Positions 40,533 through 50,309 of a stretch of DNA of 64,000 nt are shown here, piece by piece. Below the pieces are notes generated by a model, which saw nothing but the letters and a program-made list of their open reading frames with translations, made no database searches and had not been told where the DNA came from. The DNA comes from CALVLD01 sp964467585. GTDB taxonomy: Bacteria; Bacillota; Clostridia; Christensenellales; CAG-138. The stretch is from positions 1-64,000 of the forward strand of contig CAYXRF010000010.1 in assembly GCA_964467585.1 (NCBI GenBank), given 5' to 3'. Numbering within the stretch: position 1 is the first letter of the stretch; each line of letters opens with the position of its first letter. Position numbers and translations under genes: made by a program.

Positions 40533-41651
40533 TCATCCGCCCAACGAGGGGGACACCGTTACGCTGCGCTTATACAGCATTATTGTAATCGTCCCAAGCT
40601 CATCCGTGCGATAAATGGGTATTCCCGCTGCATTAAGCTTTGAAATCGTTTCTTTATGGGGATGCCCATAATCGTTATCCTTTCCGAGACTGATTACGGC
40701 GTATGAAGGGCTTACCGCGGACAGAAAAGCATCGCTTGTGGAGCTTGACGAGCCGTGATGCCCAACCTTTAGCACCTGTGCGCTGAAATATTCTGCGGGC
40801 AAAGCGTTAAGCATCGCCGCCTCCGCGAACGCCTCCGCATCGCCTGTCAGAATAATCGCGGACGTGCCGTATTCAACCCTGAGCACTATGCTCCAGTTGT
40901 TGAGATCGTCATAATCCACCCCTTCAAGCGGGGAAAGTATCCTCACGGTGCAGGCTTCGTCCCATTCGATTACAGAATCCCGCCCGCCCCACGCGTCAAC
41001 AGTCTCCACCTGCTTTTCAACAAGTGCGTTCAGCATTTTTTCGTATGTGGCGGTATCATGATCTACAGGACAGTTGTAAAACGTGCCTATCTCAAAGCTG
41101 TTTATCACCTTTGTCATTGCACCTATGTGATCGGAATGGGGATGCGTGGCAACCACAACGTCAAGCCGTTCAATATTTTTGCTCTTCAAAAAATCGGAAA
41201 CAACGTTGAAATATTTGGACTCGCCTGCGTCAACAAGCATTGTTTTGCCATTTGGGGAAACCAGCAAAAGGCAATCGCCCTGCCCAACGTCTATTGCATA
41301 AACAGTCACCGCGCTGTCGTCCGGAAGCGTGGATATAGGGTCTGAGTCTGTTGGCTGAGGTATCGCAGAATGCTCGGGCGCAAGTGTGACGTCAGCGCTT
41401 GCGGGCGACTGCTCCTGTGTGAACCACCCTTCAACCGTGCCAAAATAAACCGCCACAAGCAGCAGCGCCACAAATACCACCGTCAGCACAAATGGAACCG
41501 GAGACACTCCCCTGCCGCCTATGCCGCCGTTGGTGCGCTTTGCATTGCTGCCCGAATGCGACTGCGCGGACGCGGCGGAAGCATTGCTTGATGTGCCGCC
41601 GCTGCTTTTGTTGCTGTGCGTATTGTTGCTTTTTTTAATACCGTTATCCAT
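40533..41651 (-). CDS. Secreted/membrane-anchored MBL-fold hydrolase, ComEC-like domain
   Basis: 372 residues from the ATG at 41651, with GGGGGAT 3-10 bases upstream. A polar Asn/Ser/Gly-rich cytoplasmic leader (1-50), one membrane segment (PFVLTVVFVALLLVAVYFG), then a metallo-beta-lactamase domain like the C-terminal part of ComEC: VYAIDVGQGDCLLLVSPNGK, TMLVDAGES, ATHPHSDHIGAM (HxHxDH), ILTGDAE, LKVGHHGSSSST. Such outside hydrolases are thought to act on DNA or phosphodiesters. The ComEC channel part is absent. Operon with the flavodoxin gene. Confidence 0.9.
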   Translation of the reverse strand: MDNGIKKSNNTHSNKSSGGTSSNASAASAQSHSGSNAKRTNGGIGGRGVSPVPFVLTVVFVALLLVAVYFGTVEGWFTQEQSPASADVTLAPEHSAIPQPTDSDPISTLPDDSAVTVYAIDVGQGDCLLLVSPNGKTMLVDAGESKYFNVVSDFLKSKNIERLDVVVATHPHSDHIGAMTKVINSFEIGTFYNCPVDHDTATYEKMLNALVEKQVETVDAWGGRDSVIEWDEACTVRILSPLEGVDYDDLNNWSIVLRVEYGTSAIILTGDAEAFAEAAMLNALPAEYFSAQVLKVGHHGSSSSTSDAFLSAVSPSYAVISLGKDNDYGHPHKETISKLNAAGIPIYRTDELGTITIMLYKRSVTVSPSLGG

Positions 41652-41702
41652 AATATCCCCCATTAAATAATCCGTTAATGAATTATATCATTTAATACTT
41701 GT

Positions 41703-42389
41703 TCACACAAGCGCAAAACCCAAAGCAATGCAAACCTGTGCGGCAATATATGTGGACATTATCACAATGCTGTCTGCTTTTGCACGCGGAAGCGCAAATG
41801 TGTGCGTTGCAAGCACGGTATCGGATGCGGCAAACAGTATGCTTCCCGCCGCAAGAAGCATAGTTGCGTATGTGGGCATCCGCATATGCGCGTATATCAT
41901 CAGCGCGACCACGACCGCCAAGGTTGTCATATATACAAAGCAGGCGGGGCGCATTGGCTTTTCAACATGGGGGAACAGCCTTTTGACAAGAACAATCAGC
42001 AGAAAAACCATCACGCATATAACAGCGAACAGCACGGCATAGCGCCAAACGCTTGGTGAGGAATTGAACGGAATGCCGAACACGCACAGCATATAGAAAA
42101 CATGACCTATCCAGAAAAACAGCATACCGACTGCAAAGAACTGCTTTTTTATGATGGAAGCCATAAGCATTATGTCGCCCACGCAGCCGAGCGCAAGAGC
42201 TGTTATAACCATCCATGAAACGGCTTTGCCGCGCACCGCGCACACGCAGCAATAAAGTGCGATTATAATCGGCACGAGCATCGGCTTTGTAATGCCGTGC
42301 ATCAGCCGCACGCCGCTTATCCATCCCGCCATGTGTATTGCGGACGCCGCAAGCAGCGCTGCCGCGGATATCCATACTCCAATCATCAT
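41703..42389 (-). CDS. YhhN family membrane protein (lysoplasmalogenase-like)
   Basis: 228 residues, eight or so membrane segments. Conserved YhhN features are TKPMLVPII, ALALGCVGDIMLM, FFWIGHVFYM and GSILFAASDTVLA. Characterised homologues (TMEM86B, bacterial YhhN) cleave the vinyl-ether bond of lysoplasmalogens; plasmalogens occur in anaerobic Clostridia, so the role is plausible here. Separated from the MBL gene by 51 bp on the same strand. Confidence 0.85.
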   Translation of the reverse strand: MMIGVWISAAALLAASAIHMAGWISGVRLMHGITKPMLVPIIIALYCCVCAVRGKAVSWMVITALALGCVGDIMLMASIIKKQFFAVGMLFFWIGHVFYMLCVFGIPFNSSPSVWRYAVLFAVICVMVFLLIVLVKRLFPHVEKPMRPACFVYMTTLAVVVALMIYAHMRMPTYATMLLAAGSILFAASDTVLATHTFALPRAKADSIVIMSTYIAAQVCIALGFALV

Positions 42390-42492
42390 ATACTACCCCC
42401 CAAGTATGCGAATACGTTTTTTGATTATAGCACAGGTGGATAAAAATTGCTCTTGTTTTTTGAAAAAAAGCTGATAAAATAGACGTATTATG

Positions 42493-42498
42493 TATAAT
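42493..42498 (+). promoter_or_regulatory. Probable -10 box for the NifU-like gene
   Basis: TATAAT preceded by an A/T-rich run with no good -35 at 16-18 bp; 30 bp before the start codon, which has GAAAGGAGAAG in front. Confidence 0.4.
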
Positions 42499-42527
42499 GA
42501 GGAAGTTTTCTTCCGAAAGGAGAAGTA

Positions 42528-43220
42528 ATGGAATACACACGCGAGGTTAACGAGATGTGCTGCGTTGCAAAGGGCGCGGTGCATGACCCCGCCCCCATCC
42601 CTGAGGAGGGCAAGTGGATAAAGGCAAAGCAGATCGATCAGATAAGCGGTCTGTCCCACGGCGTGGGGCGCTGCGCTCCCCAGCAGGGCGCCTGCAAGCT
42701 GACGTTAAACGTCAAAGAGGGCATTATTCAAGAGGCGCTGATTGAAACAATCGGCTGCAGCGGAATGACGCATTCCGCAGCTATGGCGGCCGAGATTCTG
42801 CCCGGTAAAACTCTGCTTGAGGCTATGAACACCGATCTCGTCTGCGACGCTATAAATGTCGCCATGAGAGAGATATTCCTTCAGTTTGTTTACGGGCGCA
42901 CGCAGAGCGCATTCTCCGACGACGGTTTGCCCGTTGGCGGCGGGCTTGAAGACCTTGGAAAGGGTCTGCGCAGTCAGATAGGCACTATGTACGGCACAAA
43001 GGCGAAGGGCGCAAGGTATCTCGAGATGACCGAGGGCTATGTTACACGAGTTGCGCTTGACGAAAACAACGAGATAATCGGCTATGAATTTGTCAGCATA
43101 GGCAAAATGATGGAAGCCGTTAAAAAGGGTATGGAGCCTAACGAGGCGTACAAAAAGTTTACGGGCGTATATGGGCGTTTTGCGGACGGTGTTAAATACA
43201 TCGACCCCCGCAGAAATTGA
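42528..43220 (+). CDS. NifU/IscU-like Fe-S scaffold family protein, GGGtGRT-associated
   Basis: 230 residues. The N-terminal part carries cysteines like an IscU fold with CCVAKG near the start, VGRCAPQQGACKLT, and IETIGCSGMTHSAAMAAEIL (Cys in the position of a cluster ligand; compare GCAISxxSA in IscU). The second half (about 110-230) is a separate conserved region with GYVTRVALDENNEIIGYEFVS. These proteins are annotated as Fe-S assembly scaffolds and almost always precede a GGGtGRT protein, as here (9 bp gap). The true role of the pair is unknown. Confidence 0.85.
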   Translation: MEYTREVNEMCCVAKGAVHDPAPIPEEGKWIKAKQIDQISGLSHGVGRCAPQQGACKLTLNVKEGIIQEALIETIGCSGMTHSAAMAAEILPGKTLLEAMNTDLVCDAINVAMREIFLQFVYGRTQSAFSDDGLPVGGGLEDLGKGLRSQIGTMYGTKAKGARYLEMTEGYVTRVALDENNEIIGYEFVSIGKMMEAVKKGMEPNEAYKKFTGVYGRFADGVKYIDPRRN

Positions 43221-43229
43221 GGTAAGCAT

Positions 43230-44228
43230 ATGATAACATTTGAAGGCTATGAAAGACGTATCGCCACCCTGACCGCCGAGATGCCCAAATATGGTATCTC
43301 AAGTCTTGAGCAGGCGAAGGAAATTACAGACGCCGCAGGCATTGATGTGCGTGCGATAGTTCAGGGCATTCAGCCCATTGCTTTTGAGAATGCCGTTTGG
43401 GCATACACGCTTGGAGCGGCGATCGCCATAAAGCGCGGCGTAAAAACAGCCGCTGAAGCAGCCGAGGCTATCGGATGCGGACTTCAGGCGTTTTGCATCC
43501 CCGGCTCCGTTGCGGACAACCGCAAGGTGGGGCTTGGTCACGGCAATCTGGGCGCGATGCTTCTTACGGAAGAAACCCGCTGCTTCGCTTTTCTTGCCGG
43601 TCATGAGAGCTTTGCCGCCGCAGAGGGCGCGATAGGCATTGCGCGCACGGCAAACAAGGTCAGAAAAATACCGCTTCAGGTGATACTCAACGGGCTTGGC
43701 AAGGACGCCGCGTACATAATCTCACGCATAAACGGTTTTACATATGTTGAAACCGAGTATGACCCATACACCGATGGTTTGAAAATTGTCTACACCCGCC
43801 CGTTCTCCGACGGTGAGCGCGCAAAGGTGCGCTGCTATGGCGCGGACGACGTCTGCGAGGGTGTTGCAATAATGCGTCACGAGGGTGTTGACGTGTCCAT
43901 AACGGGCAACTCCACAAACCCGACACGCTTTCAGCATCCGGTTGCCGGCACATATAAAAAATGGTGCTGGGAAAACGGCAAAAAATACTTTTCTGTCGCC
44001 TCCGGCGGCGGCACGGGACGCACTCTGCATCCCGATAACGTTGCGGCCGGTCCTGCCAGCTACGGCATGACGGACACAATGGGGCGTATGCACTCCGACG
44101 CGCAGTTTGCCGGCTCAAGCTCCGTTCCCGCGCACGTTGAGATGATGGGGCTTATCGGCATGGGCAACAACCCGATGGTTGGCGCAACAGTCGCAGTTGC
44201 CGTTGCCGTGGCTGAAGCTTTGAGCTGA
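43230..44228 (+). CDS. GGGtGRT family protein
   Basis: 332 residues. It contains the naming motif VASGGGTGRTLHPDN at about 250 and a glycine-rich end GLIGMGNNPMVGATVAVAV. Other conserved segments are GHGNLGAMLLTEETRCFAFLAGHESFAAAEGAIG and HEGVDVSITGNSTNPTRFQHPVAGTYKKW. The protein looks like a cytoplasmic alpha/beta enzyme with a phosphate-binding glycine loop (inference). No biochemical function is established that I know of. Second gene of a two-gene operon with the NifU-like protein, ending at a terminator. Confidence 0.88.
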   Translation: MITFEGYERRIATLTAEMPKYGISSLEQAKEITDAAGIDVRAIVQGIQPIAFENAVWAYTLGAAIAIKRGVKTAAEAAEAIGCGLQAFCIPGSVADNRKVGLGHGNLGAMLLTEETRCFAFLAGHESFAAAEGAIGIARTANKVRKIPLQVILNGLGKDAAYIISRINGFTYVETEYDPYTDGLKIVYTRPFSDGERAKVRCYGADDVCEGVAIMRHEGVDVSITGNSTNPTRFQHPVAGTYKKWCWENGKKYFSVASGGGTGRTLHPDNVAAGPASYGMTDTMGRMHSDAQFAGSSSVPAHVEMMGLIGMGNNPMVGATVAVAVAVAEALS

Positions 44229-44318
44229 AAGTGCCGACACACTGCAAATCGCAGTGCCGCATTTGCCCTGCGGTTTGCACTAACGTGAAAATTTCTCTCT
44301 GACAGACTGAATTATTTA

Positions 44319-44350
44319 AGCAGCGAAGCTATGTGTTCGCTGCTTTTATT
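44319..44350 (+). terminator. Terminator of the NifU-like/GGGtGRT operon
   Basis: AGCAGCGAA, loop GCTATGTG, TTCGCTGCT then TTTATT. Confidence 0.75.
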
Positions 44351-44380
44351 AACTGAAGAACAAGGCTCGTCTGAAAACTG

Positions 44381-44421
44381 AAGCCGCACATCTGCGTTTG
44401 ATGCAAATGTGCGGCTTGATT
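44381..44421 (-). terminator. Terminator of the hydrogenase operon (bidirectional)
   Basis: AAGCCGCACAT (44381-44391) and ATGTGCGGCTT (44407-44417), a perfect 11-bp stem with flanking T-tracts on both strands. The rest of the 317-bp gap (44229-44545) is gene-free. Confidence 0.75.
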
Positions 44422-44545
44422 TTAGCTTTGATTAGCTGCCATATGCAAACAGTAGTTCAGCATATGCTTTGCTTTGTCTGAAGGCTTGCGGAATTCTTTT
44501 GAAAAAGCCTCCGCCGTTTGCCGTGATTTATAACTGCAAGCGGGC

Positions 44546-46288
44546 TCAATAGAGCTTTCTTGCAACATAGGTTGTGTGCAGCAGCTCATGCGCCTTATGG
44601 CTGTTCGGCTCGCCCAGATAGCTTGCGTAAAGCTCCTTAACGACCGGATTCTCATGAGACTTGCGGAGCGTCATACCGGCATCCTCGCTGTACAGCGCCT
44701 TTGCGCGCTCGGCGCGGAGGTCTGTAAAGTTACGGACATAGCCGGGCTGATGAGGCTGACCGCCGCCGTTTACACAGCCGCCGGGGCAAGCCATGACCTC
44801 GATGAAGTCATAGTGCTTTTCGCCGCTCTTGACCATGTCAAGCAGCTTGGAGGCGTTTTCAAGACCGGAAGTGACAGCGATACGCACTGTTGTGCCCGCA
44901 AGATCAACCTCCGCCTCTTTTATTGCCTCTACGCCGCGAACGGCATGGATGTTAAGATCCTCAAGGGGCTTGCCGACTACCAGCTCATAAACGGTTCTGA
45001 GCGCGGCTTCCATAACGCCGCCTGTTGCTCCGAAAATGTGACCTGCGCCTGAAGCCACGCCAAACGCGGGGTCGCATTCCTCATCGGGCAGACGATCGAA
45101 CACTATGCCCGCCTTCTTAATCATGGAAGCAAGCTCACGGGTGGTGATTGAAACATCAACGTCACGAACGCCGTTGACATTCATCTCGGCACGGGCAACC
45201 TCAAACTTCTTTGCGGTGCAGGGCATAACGCTTACAACGAATATGTCCTTGGGATCAATGCCCGCCTTTTCGGCGTAATAGGACTTGACGAGTGCGCCGA
45301 ACATGCCCTGCGGGCTCTTGCAGGTGGACAGGTTGGGTATGAACTCGGGATAATAGGTTTCACAGAACTTAATCCATCCGGGTGAGCAGGATGTGATAAG
45401 AGGCATTGTGCCGCCGTTCTTGATGCGGTTGAGCAGCTCTGTGCCTTCTTCCATAATGGTGACGTCCGCAGCGGTGTCAACATCGAACACCTTGTCGAAG
45501 CCCAGACGACGCAGAGCGGCAATCAGCTTGCCCTCAACATTTGTGCCGATGGGCATACCGAAGCACTCGCCAAGCTGAGCGCGAACGGAGGGAGCGGGAC
45601 CTATGACGACGTGCTTTGTTGGATCTGCAAGCGCAGCCCATACCTTGGAGGTGTCGTCCTTTTCGGTGAGCGCGCCCGTGGGGCAAACGGCGATACACTG
45701 ACCGCAGTTGATGCAGGACGTCTCATCCAGATCCATTTCAAACGCTGACGCGATATGGGTTTTGAATCCGCGGCGGTTTGGTCCGATAACGGACGCGTGC
45801 TGGTTATACTTGCAAACCGCAACGCAGCGGCGGCACAGTATGCACTTGGAATTGTCGCGTACAAGGTGGATGGCGGACTCGTCAAGGTCGGGCTTTAACG
45901 GAGCGCCAAACTCAAAGCGATGACCATCCGCGCCATACTCCTGCGCAAGCGTTTGCAGCTCACAATCGGTGCTGCGTGAGCAGGAAAGGCAATCCATGCG
46001 GTGGTTGGACAGAATAAGCTCAAGGGTAGTCCTGCGGGAATTGCGCAGAGCGGGGGTGTTGGTTTGAACCTCCATGCCCTCTGCCACCTGCTGGAGGCAC
46101 GCCACAGGGTTGCTTCTTGCGCCCTTGACCTCAACCACGCACATACGGCAGGCGCCGATAGCGTTGATACCCTTGAGATAGCAGAGCGTGGGGATACGAA
46201 TACCGATGGTTTCTGCGGCTTCCAATATAGTGGAATTGGCGGGAACCTCAACGTCGATACCGTTAATTTTCATTCTGATGTTATCCAT
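44546..46288 (-). CDS. hydA: NADH-dependent [FeFe] hydrogenase, catalytic subunit
   Basis: 580 residues. The H2-evolving subunit of the trimeric enzyme that couples NADH and reduced ferredoxin oxidation to H2 (electron confurcation). Domains in order: [2Fe-2S] (about 1-80; CYLKGINAIGACRMCVVEV), the His-Cys3 cluster (HRMDCLSCSRSTDC), two [4Fe-4S] ferredoxin clusters (CILCRRCVAVCKY, CINCGQCIAVCP), then the H-cluster domain with ITSCSPGWIKFCE, VMPCTAKKFEVARAEM and EVMACPGGCVNGGGQP. L1 reads TSCSP instead of TSCCP, a form I recall from other multimeric NAD-linked enzymes. Maturases HydEFG are not in the window. Confidence 0.97.
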   Translation of the reverse strand: MDNIRMKINGIDVEVPANSTILEAAETIGIRIPTLCYLKGINAIGACRMCVVEVKGARSNPVACLQQVAEGMEVQTNTPALRNSRRTTLELILSNHRMDCLSCSRSTDCELQTLAQEYGADGHRFEFGAPLKPDLDESAIHLVRDNSKCILCRRCVAVCKYNQHASVIGPNRRGFKTHIASAFEMDLDETSCINCGQCIAVCPTGALTEKDDTSKVWAALADPTKHVVIGPAPSVRAQLGECFGMPIGTNVEGKLIAALRRLGFDKVFDVDTAADVTIMEEGTELLNRIKNGGTMPLITSCSPGWIKFCETYYPEFIPNLSTCKSPQGMFGALVKSYYAEKAGIDPKDIFVVSVMPCTAKKFEVARAEMNVNGVRDVDVSITTRELASMIKKAGIVFDRLPDEECDPAFGVASGAGHIFGATGGVMEAALRTVYELVVGKPLEDLNIHAVRGVEAIKEAEVDLAGTTVRIAVTSGLENASKLLDMVKSGEKHYDFIEVMACPGGCVNGGGQPHQPGYVRNFTDLRAERAKALYSEDAGMTLRKSHENPVVKELYASYLGEPNSHKAHELLHTTYVARKLY

Positions 46289-46299
46289 ATGCGGTCTCC

Positions 46300-48093
<1,794 letters not shown>

Positions 48094-48111
48094 TAATGTT
48101 ACCCTCCGTAA

Positions 48112-48486
48112 TTATTTCGCATCGACCGCGCCGATGGTGTATTCAACAATGGGCGCGCCGCCCACGATGTGCTTTTCAATGATTTCACGCGCCATATCCG
48201 CAGTGACCTTAACGTATGTAACGCGCTCCTTGTCATTTTCAAACACCTCAACAATTGGCTCGTAACGGCACATACCGATACAACCCGTCTGCGTAACCGT
48301 GACGCGGTCTCCCAGGTCACGCTTTGCAACCTCCTCAACCAGCGCATTAAGCACGGGACGCGCACCCGCGGCGATACCGCAGGTAGCCATGCCGACGACT
48401 ATACGAGTCTCATTGGCGCCCTCTCTGAGGACGACCTTGGACTGCATCTTCTCACGAATTTTCGCAAGCTCTTCAAGGGATTTCAT
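48112..48486 (-). CDS. Small [2Fe-2S] ferredoxin-domain subunit (HndB/NuoE C-terminal type)
   Basis: 124 residues. A thioredoxin-like [2Fe-2S] fold with two cysteine pairs, VGMATCGIAAGA and TQTGCIGMCRYEP, and a helical N-terminus (SLEELAKIREKMQSK). It lies 18 bp before hydB and is found at this place in many NAD-linked hydrogenase operons, where it is thought to be an extra electron-transfer subunit. Confidence 0.9.
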   Translation of the reverse strand: MKSLEELAKIREKMQSKVVLREGANETRIVVGMATCGIAAGARPVLNALVEEVAKRDLGDRVTVTQTGCIGMCRYEPIVEVFENDKERVTYVKVTADMAREIIEKHIVGGAPIVEYTIGAVDAK

Positions 48487-48651
48487 ACTAATATTTCCTT
48501 TCAGTATTTATTAAGTCCGCCCCTTGCGGGGAACGCAGCGGGAGCTTGCCTGCCGTTTTACGGGGAGGGTCTCTCCGCTTATTATCGATGGCGGATATGC
48601 CGTTATCATATCGAAACAGCTTCGACAGCGGCACATAATCGCCATGACCGA

Positions 48652-49197
48652 TTATTGATATTGCTCCTCAAGCGCCTCACGCGCCCATTGCAGCACCGAA
48701 GCATCGCAAAGCGGAACTGCTCCGCCCAGCGCCTCGCGCATCTCTCGGGTGTCAAGCTCGACTGTTCTGTCGGGCAATGTATGGCGAAACACAAAATCCA
48801 CGTCCGGCGCACCCTGTATGAGCGAAACGATGGTTGAAACAACGTCGCCCAAGGGAGTAAAGTCCATATGCTTTTTGAAGAACACGGCGGTTACAGACGT
48901 GCCGTGCGCAGTGGGATAAAGTGAGCGTTCCTTTGAGTCAATCGTCATTGAACCGCCGGTCTGCTCCGCAGCCAGCTTCAAAAGCGGCAGCCCCATGCCC
49001 ACCTTGCGCGTCGTCCTTGTTGTTGAGAAAGGATCGACCACCGTTTGAAGGAAGCTTTTGCTCATGCCGCGTCCGTTGTCGCGGATGATTATCGTCAGCA
49101 TATCTTCATTTTCGGTTATGAGTATCTCGATGAGAGTACCCTCCGCCGAAATGGAGTTCTGAGCGATATCCAGTATGTTAAGCGAAAGCTCTTTCAT
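48652..49197 (-). CDS. GHKL ATPase-domain protein of the hydrogenase operon
   Basis: 181 residues from the ATG at 49197 (GAAAGAGC before it). A histidine-kinase-like ATPase without a dimerisation/phosphoacceptor domain: N-box LNILDIAQNSISAEGTLIEI, G1 DNGRGMS, G2 GMGLPLLKLAAEQTGG. The C-terminal 60 residues (FRHTLPDRTVELDTREMREA) are family-specific. Separated from the [2Fe-2S] subunit gene by 165 bp that contains GC-rich inverted sequence but no gene. Its partner is unknown; a regulatory switch working with the other proteins of this operon is likely. Confidence 0.85.
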   Translation of the reverse strand: MKELSLNILDIAQNSISAEGTLIEILITENEDMLTIIIRDNGRGMSKSFLQTVVDPFSTTRTTRKVGMGLPLLKLAAEQTGGSMTIDSKERSLYPTAHGTSVTAVFFKKHMDFTPLGDVVSTIVSLIQGAPDVDFVFRHTLPDRTVELDTREMREALGGAVPLCDASVLQWAREALEEQYQ

Positions 49198-49213
49198 ATA
49201 GTTTGCCGATTCC

Positions 49214-49942
49214 TCAACTTTTTCTGCCTGCGCGCAGCTTGTTAAACAGTGCGCGGGTGATATCCTCCGACTGCGCGTCACCGTCGCAGTCAAGCTCAAT
49301 GTGGTTTTGCGTCACCCCAAAATCCGTAAGCCTGTGGGCGTCGCTTGAGACCAAAATACACCTGCCGCCCGAAAGCCTTTCGGCGTTTTGCTTGTCGTGA
49401 ACCTCGCAAATGTCAAACGTGGGTTCGTCCGGAAAAGCTCCCAATATCGCAAGCAGCCCGTTGGACTCCCTGTCGATATGTGCGGGATATGCAATCCCGT
49501 CAAGGCTTTTGACAAGCGCGGCCGCTTCGGCAAGCGAAAGGTCTGTTGCCGCCGGCAAAAAGTAAGGGTCTTCACCCGTGATAACGTCATCCGCCGTCAT
49601 AATGGGCTGATTGCCGAATATCTCCACACGGTTGGGAAGCTTCATTCTGTGGGGCTGAATCGCCCTGTCGAACGCCTCCGCCTGTTTCAGCGCTTCAAAC
49701 AGGCATACCATGTGAATCTCCTCAGCGGTTGTAAGCTCACATCCGGCTATCGGCGTAACGCCGTATTCGGCGCACGCGGTGAAAAACGCATTGCAGTTTT
49801 TGCAGGAGTTGTGGTCTGTCAGCGCAACAATCCTCACGCCGGCAAGAAACGCCATTCCCGCGATGTTGCACGGCGTCATGTCCTCATCCCCGCATGGGGA
49901 CAGGCATGAGTGAACGTGCAGGTCGTAGGTAAACAGCGTCAT
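49214..49942 (-). CDS. PHP-domain phosphoesterase-like protein
   Basis: 242 residues from the ATG at 49942, with GTTGAGGTCACT upstream. The PHP metal site is visible: YDLHVHSCLSPCGDEDMTP, VALTDHNSCKNC, GCELTTAEEIHMVCLF, AYPAHIDRES and VSSDAHRL. PHP proteins hydrolyse phosphoesters such as histidinol phosphate or nucleotides; this subgroup occurs inside hydrogenase operons, with unknown substrate. Adjacent to the DRTGG gene (7 bp). Confidence 0.9.
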   Translation of the reverse strand: MTLFTYDLHVHSCLSPCGDEDMTPCNIAGMAFLAGVRIVALTDHNSCKNCNAFFTACAEYGVTPIAGCELTTAEEIHMVCLFEALKQAEAFDRAIQPHRMKLPNRVEIFGNQPIMTADDVITGEDPYFLPAATDLSLAEAAALVKSLDGIAYPAHIDRESNGLLAILGAFPDEPTFDICEVHDKQNAERLSGGRCILVSSDAHRLTDFGVTQNHIELDCDGDAQSEDITRALFNKLRAGRKS

Positions 49943-49949
49943 AGTGACC

Positions 49950-50309
49950 TCAACGCCCCCCTTGCTTTTCACCCTCCTGCCTGAGCAGGGAGGCAATGGC
50001 GGCGCAGGTCTCAAATGTGCCGCCCGAAACGGTAAGCAGGTTGATATTGTGTGTGCGCGCCGCGTTAATCGCGTTGGCGTCGGGCGTAACCCCCTCCGCA
50101 AACACCACGCAGGCAACGTCCGCAAGCTGCGCCACGGCGGCAACATTGACGTTTGACATTATGGTCACCCACGCGTCGCCGCTTTGCGCTCTTCCCATCA
50201 CCCAGCTTAAGAGGTCGCCCGCGTAACCGCCGACAACAACGCGTTCCGCATCGGATACTGTTATGCGGCTTGCGTTCAATGCTTTTGCAAGCGCTTCAAC
50301 GGTAAGCAT
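49950..50309 (-). CDS. DRTGG-domain protein (first)
   Basis: 119 residues from the ATG at 50309, which overlaps the stop of the preceding gene (TGATG). The DRTGG/CBS-like fold is suggested by MLTVEALAKALNASRITVSD at the start and by VVVGGYAGDLLSWVMGRAQSGDAWVTIMSN. Such small domains often bind nucleotides or act as ligand sensors. It resembles the second DRTGG gene at 52062-52400 in fold and length. Confidence 0.82.
   Translation of the reverse strand: MLTVEALAKALNASRITVSDAERVVVGGYAGDLLSWVMGRAQSGDAWVTIMSNVNVAAVAQLADVACVVFAEGVTPDANAINAARTHNINLLTVSGGTFETCAAIASLLRQEGEKQGGR

Noticed and set aside
44546..46288. TSCSP in HydA taken as an inactivating change
   Set aside because: I recall this form in other multimeric NAD-linked hydrogenases, and all other H-cluster motifs are intact, so inactivity is not supported.
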